DNA of 64,000 nucleotides, taken from contig NZ_KQ948768.1 of assembly GCF_001514205.1 (NCBI RefSeq), positions 111,482 to 175,481 of the forward strand, given 5' to 3'. The stretch is from Streptomyces griseoruber (GTDB lineage: Bacteria > Actinomycetota > Actinomycetes > Streptomycetales > Streptomycetaceae). The position numbers and the translations under genes were made by a program. Positions within the stretch are counted from its first letter, which is position 1; each line of letters opens with the position of its first letter. The notes below the pieces were generated by a model. It made no database searches and was not told where the DNA came from. It saw nothing but the letters and a program-made list of their open reading frames with translations. Below are positions 53,903 through 61,773 of this stretch, in pieces.

Positions 53903-54676
53903 GTGAGTGAGTCGTCGGGCACACGGCAGGGGATGCAGTCGGTACTGCGATCTCTCGATGTCCTCGAGGCCGTCGCCCGGTCCCAGCCCGTAGGCATCAG
54001 CGCCCTCGCAAGGTCGCTGGGAATCCCGAAGGCGACGGTCCACAGGATCTTGCGCACTCTCGGCGAGGCCGGCTGGCTGGCCCCGCAGGGAGCACCGGGA
54101 GAACAGCGCTGGGTCCTGACCGCCCGCGCGCTCGCGGTGGGAGCGAGGGTCATGACTCAGGACGACCTCCGAGAACGGGCCCGCCCCGTCCTCGAAGAGC
54201 TCGGCCGACGAACCGACGAGAACATCCACCTGTCCGTCCCGGACGGCGAGTCGCTGGTCCTGATCGACAAGGTGCCGTCCACCCGGCCCGTTCAAACGGT
54301 CGCGCAGGTCGGCGAGCGGGTTCCCATGATCCTTACGGCGTCGGGCTGGGCCTACCTCTCCCGCCTCCCGGTTTCTGAGCGGACCCCCCGAATCCCGCCC
54401 GTCGTCGATCTGGCCACCGGCGCACGCCTTACCCGCAAGGAGGTTCTCGCCGAACTGGAGGCCGTCGCAGGACGGGGTTTTGCCGTCAACCCCGGGCGGT
54501 GGCGGCCGGACGTCTCCGCGGTCGGTTCGGCCATCAGCGATCGCCAGGGGCAACCCGTGGCCGCCCTGTCGATCTCGTTGCCCAGCTACCGACTCACCGA
54601 CGATCTGCATGAGCCTTATGGACAGTTGGTGATGGAGGCGACTGAACGGATCTCGGCGGAACTCGCGCGCCGCTGA
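53903..54676 (+). CDS. IclR-family transcriptional regulator
   Basis: 257 residues from a GTG after GAAGGAGAG. N-terminal winged HTH: QSVLRSLDVLEAVARSQPVGISALARSLGIPKATVHRIL; C-terminal GAF-like effector domain to residue 257 (DENIHLSVPDGESLVLIDKV). IclR proteins usually govern aromatic or acid catabolism. GGTCCA/TGGACC sites at the two promoters near 59270 and 60440 make it the probable controller of that island; a weaker site (CGGTCAACTGAA..CGGACCG) occurs 86-112 bases before its own start. Confidence 0.9.
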   Translation: MSESSGTRQGMQSVLRSLDVLEAVARSQPVGISALARSLGIPKATVHRILRTLGEAGWLAPQGAPGEQRWVLTARALAVGARVMTQDDLRERARPVLEELGRRTDENIHLSVPDGESLVLIDKVPSTRPVQTVAQVGERVPMILTASGWAYLSRLPVSERTPRIPPVVDLATGARLTRKEVLAELEAVAGRGFAVNPGRWRPDVSAVGSAISDRQGQPVAALSISLPSYRLTDDLHEPYGQLVMEATERISAELARR

Positions 54677-54779
54677 CGAACGCCCGACGACCGGCAGGAC
54701 TACCTGCCGCTCGGGCTTCCGGCCGGTGGCACCGCGGCCGCGGCAGCAGGCCGACGACGCGATACCGCGCCCTGACACC
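54677..54779. other. Downstream flank of IclR gene
   Basis: A short inverted repeat GCCCGACGACCGGCAGG / CCTGCCGCTCGGGC around 54685-54714 could end IclR transcription. No gene seen. Confidence 0.35.
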
Positions 54780-55005
54780 TCGCATGTCCGTCCGTACCAG
54801 CAATGCGGCCACGGAGCAGACGTCGGCACCGGCAGCCGCGATGTCCTCCTTGCCCGCCGGCACTGCTGGTCCGTGCTCCTCGCAGCGATCACGGACCACC
54901 TCGATCCGCATCAGGCCGCCGTCCCCGCGACGAGCCGGACCGGGATCTCGGCATACGTGTTCACCATCGCGTTCTGCGCGATCACCGGATCGCCGGTGAG
55001 CTCGA
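54780..55005 (-). pseudogene. Relic of a cytochrome P450-ferredoxin gene pair
   Basis: From about 55005 down one frame reads QPIELTGDPVIAQNAMVNTY then AEIPVRLVAGTAA and TGA, like the last residues of a bacterial cytochrome P450. That stop overlaps (TGATG) an ATG starting MRIEVVRDRCEEHG, the N-terminus of a 3Fe-4S ferredoxin, but the next Cys residues are missing and the frame passes straight to VCSVAALLV, like the C-terminal CP-AL motif. So the ferredoxin has an internal deletion and the P450 is reduced to its tail. Confidence 0.5.
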
Positions 55006-55272
55006 TAGGCTGCCGACCTCCCCCTTTCCTTGGGTGGACCGCAACGCCTGGCGGAACGGGCCGACCCGGTACCGGCGCAGGAGCCCGTCCGCGCGCAGGC
55101 GCGCTACCCGGCCGGCATCCTCGAGCGCGGGATCATGCTCAACCAGGTCGCCACCGAAGACCTGGTCACCCTTGGGAAAGGCCCCACTCGGGGCCACCGA
55201 CCTGAGGACGAACTCCGTCAGTCATCGTCCGTCTGCGCGGAGGGTGTGGTTGCTGTGACGCTCGAAGAGGCT
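55006..55272. other. Gene-free stretch downstream of the fusion gene
   Basis: No gene recognised on either strand. It separates the P450 relic from the stop codon of the minus-strand fusion gene, and presumably carries that gene's terminator, though no clear hairpin was seen. Confidence 0.35.
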
Positions 55273-57612
55273 TCACCGATTGCCCGTGGCAGAACCGACC
55301 CGGTCGGTGACGAAGGTCTCGACGAGATCGACGAATTCCTCTGGTGTGGTGTTCTGCAGGTCGTGCCACCCGCCGGGAATCAGCCGGAACTCCCCGTCGG
55401 GCAGGACGGTGCGGAAGGTCTCCTCCTGGGAAGGCTTCATGATCTCGTCGTCGGTACCGAGCAGCCCCAGCACCGGGATCCCACGCTCACGCACGACGGC
55501 GATCGCCTCGGTGGCGTCCGTGTCCGGGGGCGTCTGCTGGATCATTCGCATCCGGTTGGCCATCTGGTGGGTGACGTAGCCCGGGGTGGCCCAGGGCTTG
55601 TTGGGATGGATCACAGGAGCGCCTGTCGGCAGGGAGCGCAGGTCCTCAGGTCGGCTCGGCGCCATGGACGCTTCGAGGATGATGCCCTGCACCCGGTCCG
55701 GGATCCTCGCGGCCAGGTGCAGCGCGTTGGCGCCGCCCATGGAGGTCGCCAGCAGGACGAACGGCCCGTCGACGAGGTGCGCGACCGCCTCGGCCAGCAA
55801 CGCGCCGATCTCGCTCTGGGACATCGGCCGGGACACGTCCGTCTGGTCGCCCCAGCCCGGAGGGTTGATCTCCACGACCCGGTACCGCTCGGCCAGGCGG
55901 TCCTTGGCGGTGGACATTTCCAGGCCGGCGGAACCGGGCAGTGACACGATGGTCCCCAGGGCGGCCGTGGGGGCGGCTTCGGCGTAGTGCAGGGTGAATT
56001 CGGCGGCCGGGACCGTTGCCCGAGTGAAGGCGGCTCCGGGCCGCGGGACGGGTGGCCGCGTGGCGGAAGAGGCAGGGAGTTCGGTCCCGGTCAGCGCGGC
56101 GGCCAGGGCGTCGACGAGCGCGGGGAGGTCCTCGACGGTCACCGCTGTGCCGAAGAGGTAGAAGTCCGGGCGGCTGAGGTAGGCGACCAGGCCGTTCTCG
56201 TCCAGGAAGCCTCGGTAGGTGCCGTCGACATCCTCGACGTGGTCCGGACCGAGGACGACGACATGAACGCCCAGTCGCTCCAGCAGGTCGGTGTGGGCCG
56301 GCGTGAGCAACTCCGCGACCGGGACCCGGCTGACCAGTTGGAAACCGAAGCCGACGAGGTCGTCGAGCAGCCCGCCGCGCTCACCGACACGGACGCGTCC
56401 CTGCGGACTCAGCGAGCCGGCCCCCGGAGCCGGGCTGCCCTCGGCCGCGCCTTGCAGGAATCCGGTCGTGAGCGTCGGCATCGGCGGGAGTGGCACCTCG
56501 CCGGAGCGCAGGAAGGCGTCGCGGGCGGCGGCCTTGTCCGGGTCGGATTCCGCGGTCAGGGCCCACGTCGCCAGCGAGCCCTGGATGAGCGGGGCGACGT
56601 GGGCGAGCCGCTCCGGGCCGTAGCTGTCGAGAACCGAGTCGGAGGCCCTGCCGTCGAGCACGAGGTCGAGACGCCACGCGAGGTTGATGGCATCCCGCAT
56701 CGCGCTGCACGATCCCTGCGCCATACCGGGGGTCATGAGATGGGCCGCGTCACCGCCGATGAAGACGTTGCCCACCCGCATCCGGTCGGCGATCTCGGAG
56801 CGGAACCGGTAGGTGACATGCCGCGTGACGCGCACCGACTGCGGGCCGATGCCGGTCTTGTCGTGCAGGAAGCCCAGTGCGTGCTCCTGGGTGCGGACCT
56901 CGGCGGGGTCGTCGGGGAGCAGCCTCATGTCGATGCGGCATCGCCGGTCGCCGTTCGGGCCCCAGTAGTAGGCGCGGGGGCAGTCCAGGTGGATCTCGGT
57001 CGACGGGGTGGGGACCTCGGGATCGATGATGTCGAAGTCGGTCAGCAGCCACTCGTCGTCATGACGGTGGATCACGTCCATGCTGATGCCGACCGCCTGC
57101 CGGACGAAGCTCGAGCCCCCGTCCATGCCGACGGCGTAGCGGGCGTTCACGCGGATCTGCTCACCGTCCGCGTCCCTGGCGGCGGTGACGACGACCCGGT
57201 CACCGAGGTCCTCGACACCGGTGACGGGCGCCCCCCAGTGGACCTGCACCGAGGGGCAGTCGTCGACGCGGGCGTGCATGGCGGTTTCGATGTTGGGCTG
57301 GTGGAGGCTGAGGTGGAGAGGGTGGCCGCACACCGTCCTGCTCCAGTCGTCCACGAGGGCCGGCTTGCCGTCGGCACCGTAGATGCTGCCGGTCGCCTGG
57401 GGCAGGGAGTCCTTGAGCGCTTCGGCGGGATCGGCGGCGTGTTGCAGAACACGGGCGATCTCGCCGTCGAGCGTGCTCATCCGGGGCAGGTTGTAGGGGG
57501 CCGGGAACTTCTCCAGCACGGCCACCCTGTGGCCTCGCTGTCCCAGGAGGGAAGCCAGCACGGCACCTCCCGGACCGTACCCGACGATGGCGACATCGAC
57601 ATTGATGTCCAT
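55273..57612 (-). CDS. Natural fusion: MhpA-like FAD aromatic monooxygenase plus alpha/beta hydrolase
   Basis: 779 residues in one frame. Residues 1-370 are a class A FAD monooxygenase: GYGPGG (11-16), VGMDGGSS (161-168), GNVFIGGDAAHLMTPGMAQG (GD motif, Asp288). Residues 400-510 are the thioredoxin-like tail of MhpA-type hydroxylases. After a Pro-rich linker (515-528), 535-770 form an alpha/beta hydrolase with LPGSAG, Ser624 in ATSMGG, Asp721/722 in GTDDE and His750 in GGWHD. The usual GxSxG is AxSxG here. In phenylpropanoate routes MhpA and the C-C hydrolase MhpC are separate, with a dioxygenase between, so this single chain is unusual. Downstream of DUF3500 on the same strand. Confidence 0.88.
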   Translation of the reverse strand: MDINVDVAIVGYGPGGAVLASLLGQRGHRVAVLEKFPAPYNLPRMSTLDGEIARVLQHAADPAEALKDSLPQATGSIYGADGKPALVDDWSRTVCGHPLHLSLHQPNIETAMHARVDDCPSVQVHWGAPVTGVEDLGDRVVVTAARDADGEQIRVNARYAVGMDGGSSFVRQAVGISMDVIHRHDDEWLLTDFDIIDPEVPTPSTEIHLDCPRAYYWGPNGDRRCRIDMRLLPDDPAEVRTQEHALGFLHDKTGIGPQSVRVTRHVTYRFRSEIADRMRVGNVFIGGDAAHLMTPGMAQGSCSAMRDAINLAWRLDLVLDGRASDSVLDSYGPERLAHVAPLIQGSLATWALTAESDPDKAAARDAFLRSGEVPLPPMPTLTTGFLQGAAEGSPAPGAGSLSPQGRVRVGERGGLLDDLVGFGFQLVSRVPVAELLTPAHTDLLERLGVHVVVLGPDHVEDVDGTYRGFLDENGLVAYLSRPDFYLFGTAVTVEDLPALVDALAAALTGTELPASSATRPPVPRPGAAFTRATVPAAEFTLHYAEAAPTAALGTIVSLPGSAGLEMSTAKDRLAERYRVVEINPPGWGDQTDVSRPMSQSEIGALLAEAVAHLVDGPFVLLATSMGGANALHLAARIPDRVQGIILEASMAPSRPEDLRSLPTGAPVIHPNKPWATPGYVTHQMANRMRMIQQTPPDTDATEAIAVVRERGIPVLGLLGTDDEIMKPSQEETFRTVLPDGEFRLIPGGWHDLQNTTPEEFVDLVETFVTDRVGSATGNR

Positions 57613-57760
57613 TGCGGCTCCTGATGTGGCATGGGGGGTCACTGGATCCCCGCGACCCCGGGGGGCGTGACCTGCGGCTCGATGACCGCCGACGCCGGCC
57701 GGGTCCGGATGGGTGCGGACGGCAGGCGGTCGGCGAGGGTTGGGGTGGGAGGCGGTCTCC

Positions 57761-59020
57761 TCAGGTGCGGGGCTTCCACAGCAGACGGCCGTAGTCGTTG
57801 CCGTTGGGCAACCGCAGGATGGTGTGGATGTGGAAGCGGGCCGGGACCGGATTGGTCAGAAACATGCCGGCGTGGTGGTCGAACTCGATGAGCACCACCG
57901 GGCTCTGCACCCGGTAGTAGAACGGCTGCTCGTCGTCAATGCCGCCGATCCAGGTCAGGTACGTCTCCGGGAGGTGCGCACGCACCTCGCGCATGCGGGC
58001 CGCCCGTGGGCCTTCGGGCAGCAGGCCGCTGTACTGCTCGATGACGGCCAGCAGCAACTGCTGCTGCTCGCCGTCCAGTTCGGTGGCGCGGATCCCCTCC
58101 ACGGGGATCACCCGGTTGTCCTGGAACGCGCCCGCGAGGAACCGCTCCTCCACCGGGTGCACCCGTCCTTCCGGCATCCGTGGATCGCGCACCTCCGGGT
58201 AGCTGCGGGCCACGGAGAGCTGTCGCGGAGTCAGGCTGTTGACGAACGACAGCCCGACCCGTTCACGGACACCCAGCGGCCGGAGACCGGCATCCGGCCC
58301 GATGTCGGCGCTGTCCGGCTCGGCACCGAGGAAGACCGGGCCGATCGTCATCCGGTCCCCGGCCACCAGGGCGTTGACGCACACATGGTGCCCGTACAGG
58401 TGCCATCCCCACGGCTGGTCCAGCGACGGTTCGCCGAAGACGGCGAACTGGTAGCTGCCGGTGTTCATGACCCCGGGCATGCCGGTGAGCTCACCGAGGA
58501 AGCCGTTGAGCCGCATCAGATGGCGCACCACGGTGTAGCCGTCCTCGCTGAGGGTCGCCTTCACCAGCCCCAGCAGGGCATCCGCGGTCCGGTCCGGCAC
58601 TTCCTCCAGGCGAAGGCCGTTGTCGTACAGCAGCACCTCGGGGTTGCTCCAGGTCCGCCACTGCGGTGCCTCCAGCGGATAGGTCAGTCGCTGCCACTGC
58701 TCGCGCGTGGTGCGGCGGCGGATCTCCTCGACCGCGCGGAGCATCGCCTCGGTGGGCGGGCGTTCGGCGTCGGGGACCGCCCCGAGTTCGTAGACGCCGT
58801 GGCGGACGCGGCCGTCGGTGGTGATACCGGCGTACGGTTCTTCCGCGCTCTCGCGCCACTGGCGTACCACCTCGGCGAGCACGGGAATGCTCAGCCGGGC
58901 GTCGGCGTACGTCCGAGCCGTGTGTTCTTGCAGGCCGGCGACGCGCGGGTCGTCGGGGGTGGGAACGTAGCGACGGAACCGCGTGGCGTGTCGCACGTCG
59001 GTCTCAGGCGGTTTCGGCAT
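57761..59020 (-). CDS. DUF3500 protein
   Basis: 419 residues, full length. Recognised by GMPGVMNTGSYQFAVFGEP, WGWHLYGHHVCVNALV and the terminal HIHTILRLPNGNDYG. The HLYGHHVCVN segment and final HIH give conserved His clusters suggestive of a metal site. No signal peptide. The start ATG lies inside a relic of the CoA-transferase gene, just downstream of a copied IclR-type promoter. Function unknown; linkage to the fusion monooxygenase suggests a step in the same degradation. Confidence 0.82.
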   Translation of the reverse strand: MPKPPETDVRHATRFRRYVPTPDDPRVAGLQEHTARTYADARLSIPVLAEVVRQWRESAEEPYAGITTDGRVRHGVYELGAVPDAERPPTEAMLRAVEEIRRRTTREQWQRLTYPLEAPQWRTWSNPEVLLYDNGLRLEEVPDRTADALLGLVKATLSEDGYTVVRHLMRLNGFLGELTGMPGVMNTGSYQFAVFGEPSLDQPWGWHLYGHHVCVNALVAGDRMTIGPVFLGAEPDSADIGPDAGLRPLGVRERVGLSFVNSLTPRQLSVARSYPEVRDPRMPEGRVHPVEERFLAGAFQDNRVIPVEGIRATELDGEQQQLLLAVIEQYSGLLPEGPRAARMREVRAHLPETYLTWIGGIDDEQPFYYRVQSPVVLIEFDHHAGMFLTNPVPARFHIHTILRLPNGNDYGRLLWKPRT

Positions 59021-59026
59021 GGTGCC

Positions 59027-59237
59027 TCCTTCCGGCGGCGCCCAGGTCGGCGAGGTCGTCGACGGCGTCGTGGTCCGGCCCGAGGCCGGCCGGCAGCGAC
59101 CCGGTAGCCATGCCGGGTACGTCGCTGCGTCGCGTCAGGGAGCGCGCGATGTCGGCGCCGGCGGGGGACTTCATGCCGAACGCGAGGCTGCGCAGGAGGG
59201 CCGGGCCGGGCTCGGCGGACTCCGTTGTCGCTGTCAT
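59027..59237 (-). pseudogene. Internally deleted copy of the CoA-transferase 5' end
   Basis: From ATG 59237: MTATTESAEPGPALLR, then directly MKSPAGADIARSLTRRSDV. The intact gene at 60478 begins MTATSESAEPGPAFLR and has MKSPAGADIVRSLARRSDV about 65 residues later. So this is a diverged inverted copy lacking about 65 codons and everything after residue about 100. It overlaps the DUF3500 start. Confidence 0.85.
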
Positions 59238-59257
59238 GGTGCCCTTCGTTTCCCCTT

Positions 59258-59332
59258 CGGTCCATACCGTGGACCAGTGGACCGTTCTAAGGACCTTCGG
59301 CAAACTTAAGCCCGGCGTTCCGGAAGCGTCAA
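59258..59332 (-). promoter_or_regulatory. Left copy of duplicated promoter with IclR-type operator
   Basis: Reading leftward: -35 TTGACG (59327-59332), 18 bases, -10 TAAGTT (59303-59308), then operator half-sites. On the plus strand these are CGGTCCATACCGTGGACCA (59258-59276) and TGGACCG (59278-59284). Nearly every element matches the right copy at 60383-60457 in mirror image. It drives the DUF3500/fusion-monooxygenase unit. Confidence 0.75.
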
Positions 59333-59407
59333 GCAGGAGGGGAGGAGCGCTGACCGGCGAGCGAGGAACCTGCGCCGTGGGTCGCGCCCGGATCGCGCGG
59401 CCACGCG

Positions 59408-59620
59408 TCAGAAATCGAGCACGGCGGTGAGTTCGTGGGAGCGGTCCGCCAACGCCGGAGCGGCCTTGTCCACCGCGTACTTCGTGAAGTGCGGGTAGTC
59501 GCCGTGCGCCTTGAGCGCGTCCTCGTCGTCATAGATCTCGAAGAACCTCAAGACCATGGGCTGCTCGGGGTCCTGGTGGACGACGTATGCCTGGCACCCG
59601 AGGTTGCCCGGGTGAGCGCG
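59408..59620 (-). pseudogene. C-terminal part of an ABM-family protein
   Basis: About 70 residues: AHPGNLGCQAYVVHQDPEQ, LRFFEIYDDEDALKAHGD, PHFTKYAVD. This is the second half of a YgiN/ABM monooxygenase domain. No start or first strand in frame upstream. The first half occurs on the other strand at 59770, suggesting breakage of a duplicated gene. Confidence 0.7.
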
Positions 59621-59769
59621 CCTGACGGCGTGATCGTGCGGCACACGGCAGACCCTCGCGAGCCAGGCGGGAGGCATGGTTCCCCGGCCGGCGTGCCGAC
59701 GGCCCGACCGGCGCCGCCGTAACCGCACCCCCGCACCCCTGTACCGGGAAACGCTGAGGAGTACCTCCC

Positions 59770-59922
59770 ATGGCCATCGTCATCTCCGCCACCTGGACGG
59801 CCCACCCCGGCCAGGAGGGCGTCGTCCGTGACGCCCTCGCCAAGCTGGTCCCCGCCACTCGCGCCGAACCCTGGCTGGGGAACCCTCTCGAAGACCGCCC
59901 CGGGGCGACAACTGCGAGGTGA
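59770..59922 (+). pseudogene. N-terminal part of an ABM-family protein (50-codon frame)
   Basis: ATG 8 bases after GAGGAG encodes MAIVISATWTAHPGQEGVVR, then DALAKLVPATRAEPW, the first strand and helix of an ABM domain, before a TGA at 59920. The expected continuation (PGNL...) is found only in the opposite strand at 59408-59620. Translation signals are still intact. Confidence 0.65.
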
Positions 59923-60382
59923 GCATCCCCATGCATCCGTGCTCCCGACCTTTGCGGGGCGGCCGGCGGATGCGTGTCCGACGGCCGCGCGGCGTCCGAA
60001 CGCAGGGAGGCGTTCGAGAAACCGTCCCCGCACCCCCATGTAAGGCCAGCAGGTCCCCTGGTTCGGCATGTGGGCCACGTCGGATTCCTGGGCGCCGTTC
60101 ATCGACCGCTTCCGACGAGCGTGACGATGTGGCGTTCGCGACTCCGCAGCCACCACATGCCTCCGGGGTCGACCCTCGGCACGGAGGCGGTCACCGCAGC
60201 GAGGTCGCCCGGATCCCAGCACCACTCGGCGCGAGCGGGGCACAACGTGATCATGCTCATGACGACGTCGCTTTCGGCTTCGGCGGATTCGACCGCCCGG
60301 GATCGCCGACTTCCGCCTGGCGGCGAGCCCGAGGTGCCGTTGCATCGAGGCTCGCGGACCGCAGAGGCAACTCCCCACCTGC
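59923..60382. other. Unassigned spacer left of the CoA-transferase promoter
   Basis: About 460 bases. Minus-strand codons such as DPGGMWWLRSRERHIVTLVG look coding-like but match nothing I know. Probably debris from the inverted duplication. Confidence 0.35.
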
Positions 60383-60457
60383 TTGACGCTTCCGGAATGC
60401 CAAGCCTAAGTTTGCTGGAGGTCCTTATTACGGTCCATCGGTCCACTGAATGGACCG
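60383..60457 (+). promoter_or_regulatory. Right copy of duplicated promoter with IclR-type operator
   Basis: -35 TTGACG (60383-60388), 18-base spacer, -10 TAAGTT (60407-60412). Downstream are CGGTCCA (60431-60437) and the palindrome CGGTCCA-CTGAA-TGGACCG (60439-60457). Start of translation is 21 bases later. Operator placement after the start site fits repression. It controls the CoA-transferase operon. Confidence 0.78.
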
Positions 60458-60477
60458 GAAGCGAAGCGAAGGGCGCC

Positions 60478-61773
60478 ATGACAGCGACATCGGAGTCCGC
60501 CGAGCCCGGCCCGGCCTTCCTACGAGGCGTACGCGTCCTGGATGTGACCGGGGCCCTGGCCGGCCCCTACTGCACGACCATCCTGTCCGACCTGGGCGCG
60601 GACGTCCTCAAGATCGAACCGGTCAGGGGTGACGGCATGCGCGCCCGGCGGATGGGCCGGGATCGCAGGTCGATCCCCTTCGACCTGACCCACCGCGACA
60701 AGCAGAGCCTCGCGGTCGACATGAAGTCCCCCGCCGGCGCCGACATCGTGCGCTCCCTGGCACGACGCAGCGACGTCCTGGTGGAGAACTTCCGGGTGGG
60801 CGCGATGTCGCGGCTCGGACTGGGTTACGAGGATCTGCGGGCGGAGTGCCCCGACCTCGTCTACTGCTCCATCTCCGGCTTCGGGCAGTTCGGCCCGATG
60901 CGCGACGCGAAGGGCATCGACCTGATCGCGCAGGCCTACAGCGGGCTCATGTCCGTGACCGGGTCGGTCGACGGGCAACTGGCCAAGGCGGGCTTTCCCA
61001 TATCCGACGTGGGCACCGGCATGTGGGGAGCGATCGGCGTCCTGGCCGCACTGCTGCGCGCACGCGCCGGTGGCGGCGGCGCGTACATCGACGTCGCGCT
61101 CGCGGACTCGGTGGCCGCATGGTCGCTGTGGGAGGTCGCCGACTACGTGGCGACCGGGGTGGAACCGGCCCCGCTGGGCACGGCTCACCGACTGGCCGCC
61201 CCCTACGAGGCGTTCACCTGCCAGGACGGTGGCACCCTCGTGCTCGGCGCGGTCGACCGGGCATGGGAGGCGCTGTGCGCTGTCCTGGAGCTCGATCTGC
61301 GCGACGATCCGCGCTTCGCCACCGAGTACGAACGCTTCCTGCACCGGGCGCCCCTCGCGGAGATCATCCAGGCACGTTTCGCCACGGCTCCCCGGGATCA
61401 CTGGATGGGCGCGCTGCGTGCGGCAGGGGTCCCCTGCGGTCCGGTCAACGGCATCAGCGACATCCTCACCGACGAACAGTTCGCCGCGCGCGGCCTGTTC
61501 GTGCACGACGAGGAGCGCTTCGCGGAGCCGACGATCGTGAACACCCCCATCGTCGCCGACGGCGCGCCGCGCGCCCGTGGCCGCGCACCCGAACTGGGCG
61601 GGGACACGATCGCGGTCCTGGCCGAACTGGGATACGACGACGACCGGATCGCCGCCCTGGTCAAGGACGGTGTCGTCGGCGTGCACGATACCGACGAGAC
61701 CACGGCCGGCCGTGCTCACACGAAGACGAAAGCGGCCACCCCTGCCGCCAGTAGCGCCGAGGCGCAGCAATGA
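60478..61773 (+). CDS. CaiB/BaiF (class III) CoA-transferase
   Basis: 431 residues. Family motifs: LDVTGALAGPYCTTILSDLGADVLKIE, VDMKSPAGADIVRSLARRSD, VENFRVGAMSRLGLGYEDL, and GIDLIAQAYSGLM with the catalytic Asp. An Ala/Thr-rich tail of about 30 residues is extra. Activates an organic acid by CoA transfer. First gene of an operon with FAH hydrolase (ATGA overlap), enoyl-CoA hydratase and SDR, consistent with ring-cleavage product or side-chain degradation. Confidence 0.93.
   Translation: MTATSESAEPGPAFLRGVRVLDVTGALAGPYCTTILSDLGADVLKIEPVRGDGMRARRMGRDRRSIPFDLTHRDKQSLAVDMKSPAGADIVRSLARRSDVLVENFRVGAMSRLGLGYEDLRAECPDLVYCSISGFGQFGPMRDAKGIDLIAQAYSGLMSVTGSVDGQLAKAGFPISDVGTGMWGAIGVLAALLRARAGGGGAYIDVALADSVAAWSLWEVADYVATGVEPAPLGTAHRLAAPYEAFTCQDGGTLVLGAVDRAWEALCAVLELDLRDDPRFATEYERFLHRAPLAEIIQARFATAPRDHWMGALRAAGVPCGPVNGISDILTDEQFAARGLFVHDEERFAEPTIVNTPIVADGAPRARGRAPELGGDTIAVLAELGYDDDRIAALVKDGVVGVHDTDETTAGRAHTKTKAATPAASSAEAQQ

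Noticed and set aside
55987..57624. 545-residue plus-strand frame opposite the fusion monooxygenase
   Set aside because: Antisense shadow; the minus strand carries all catalytic motifs.
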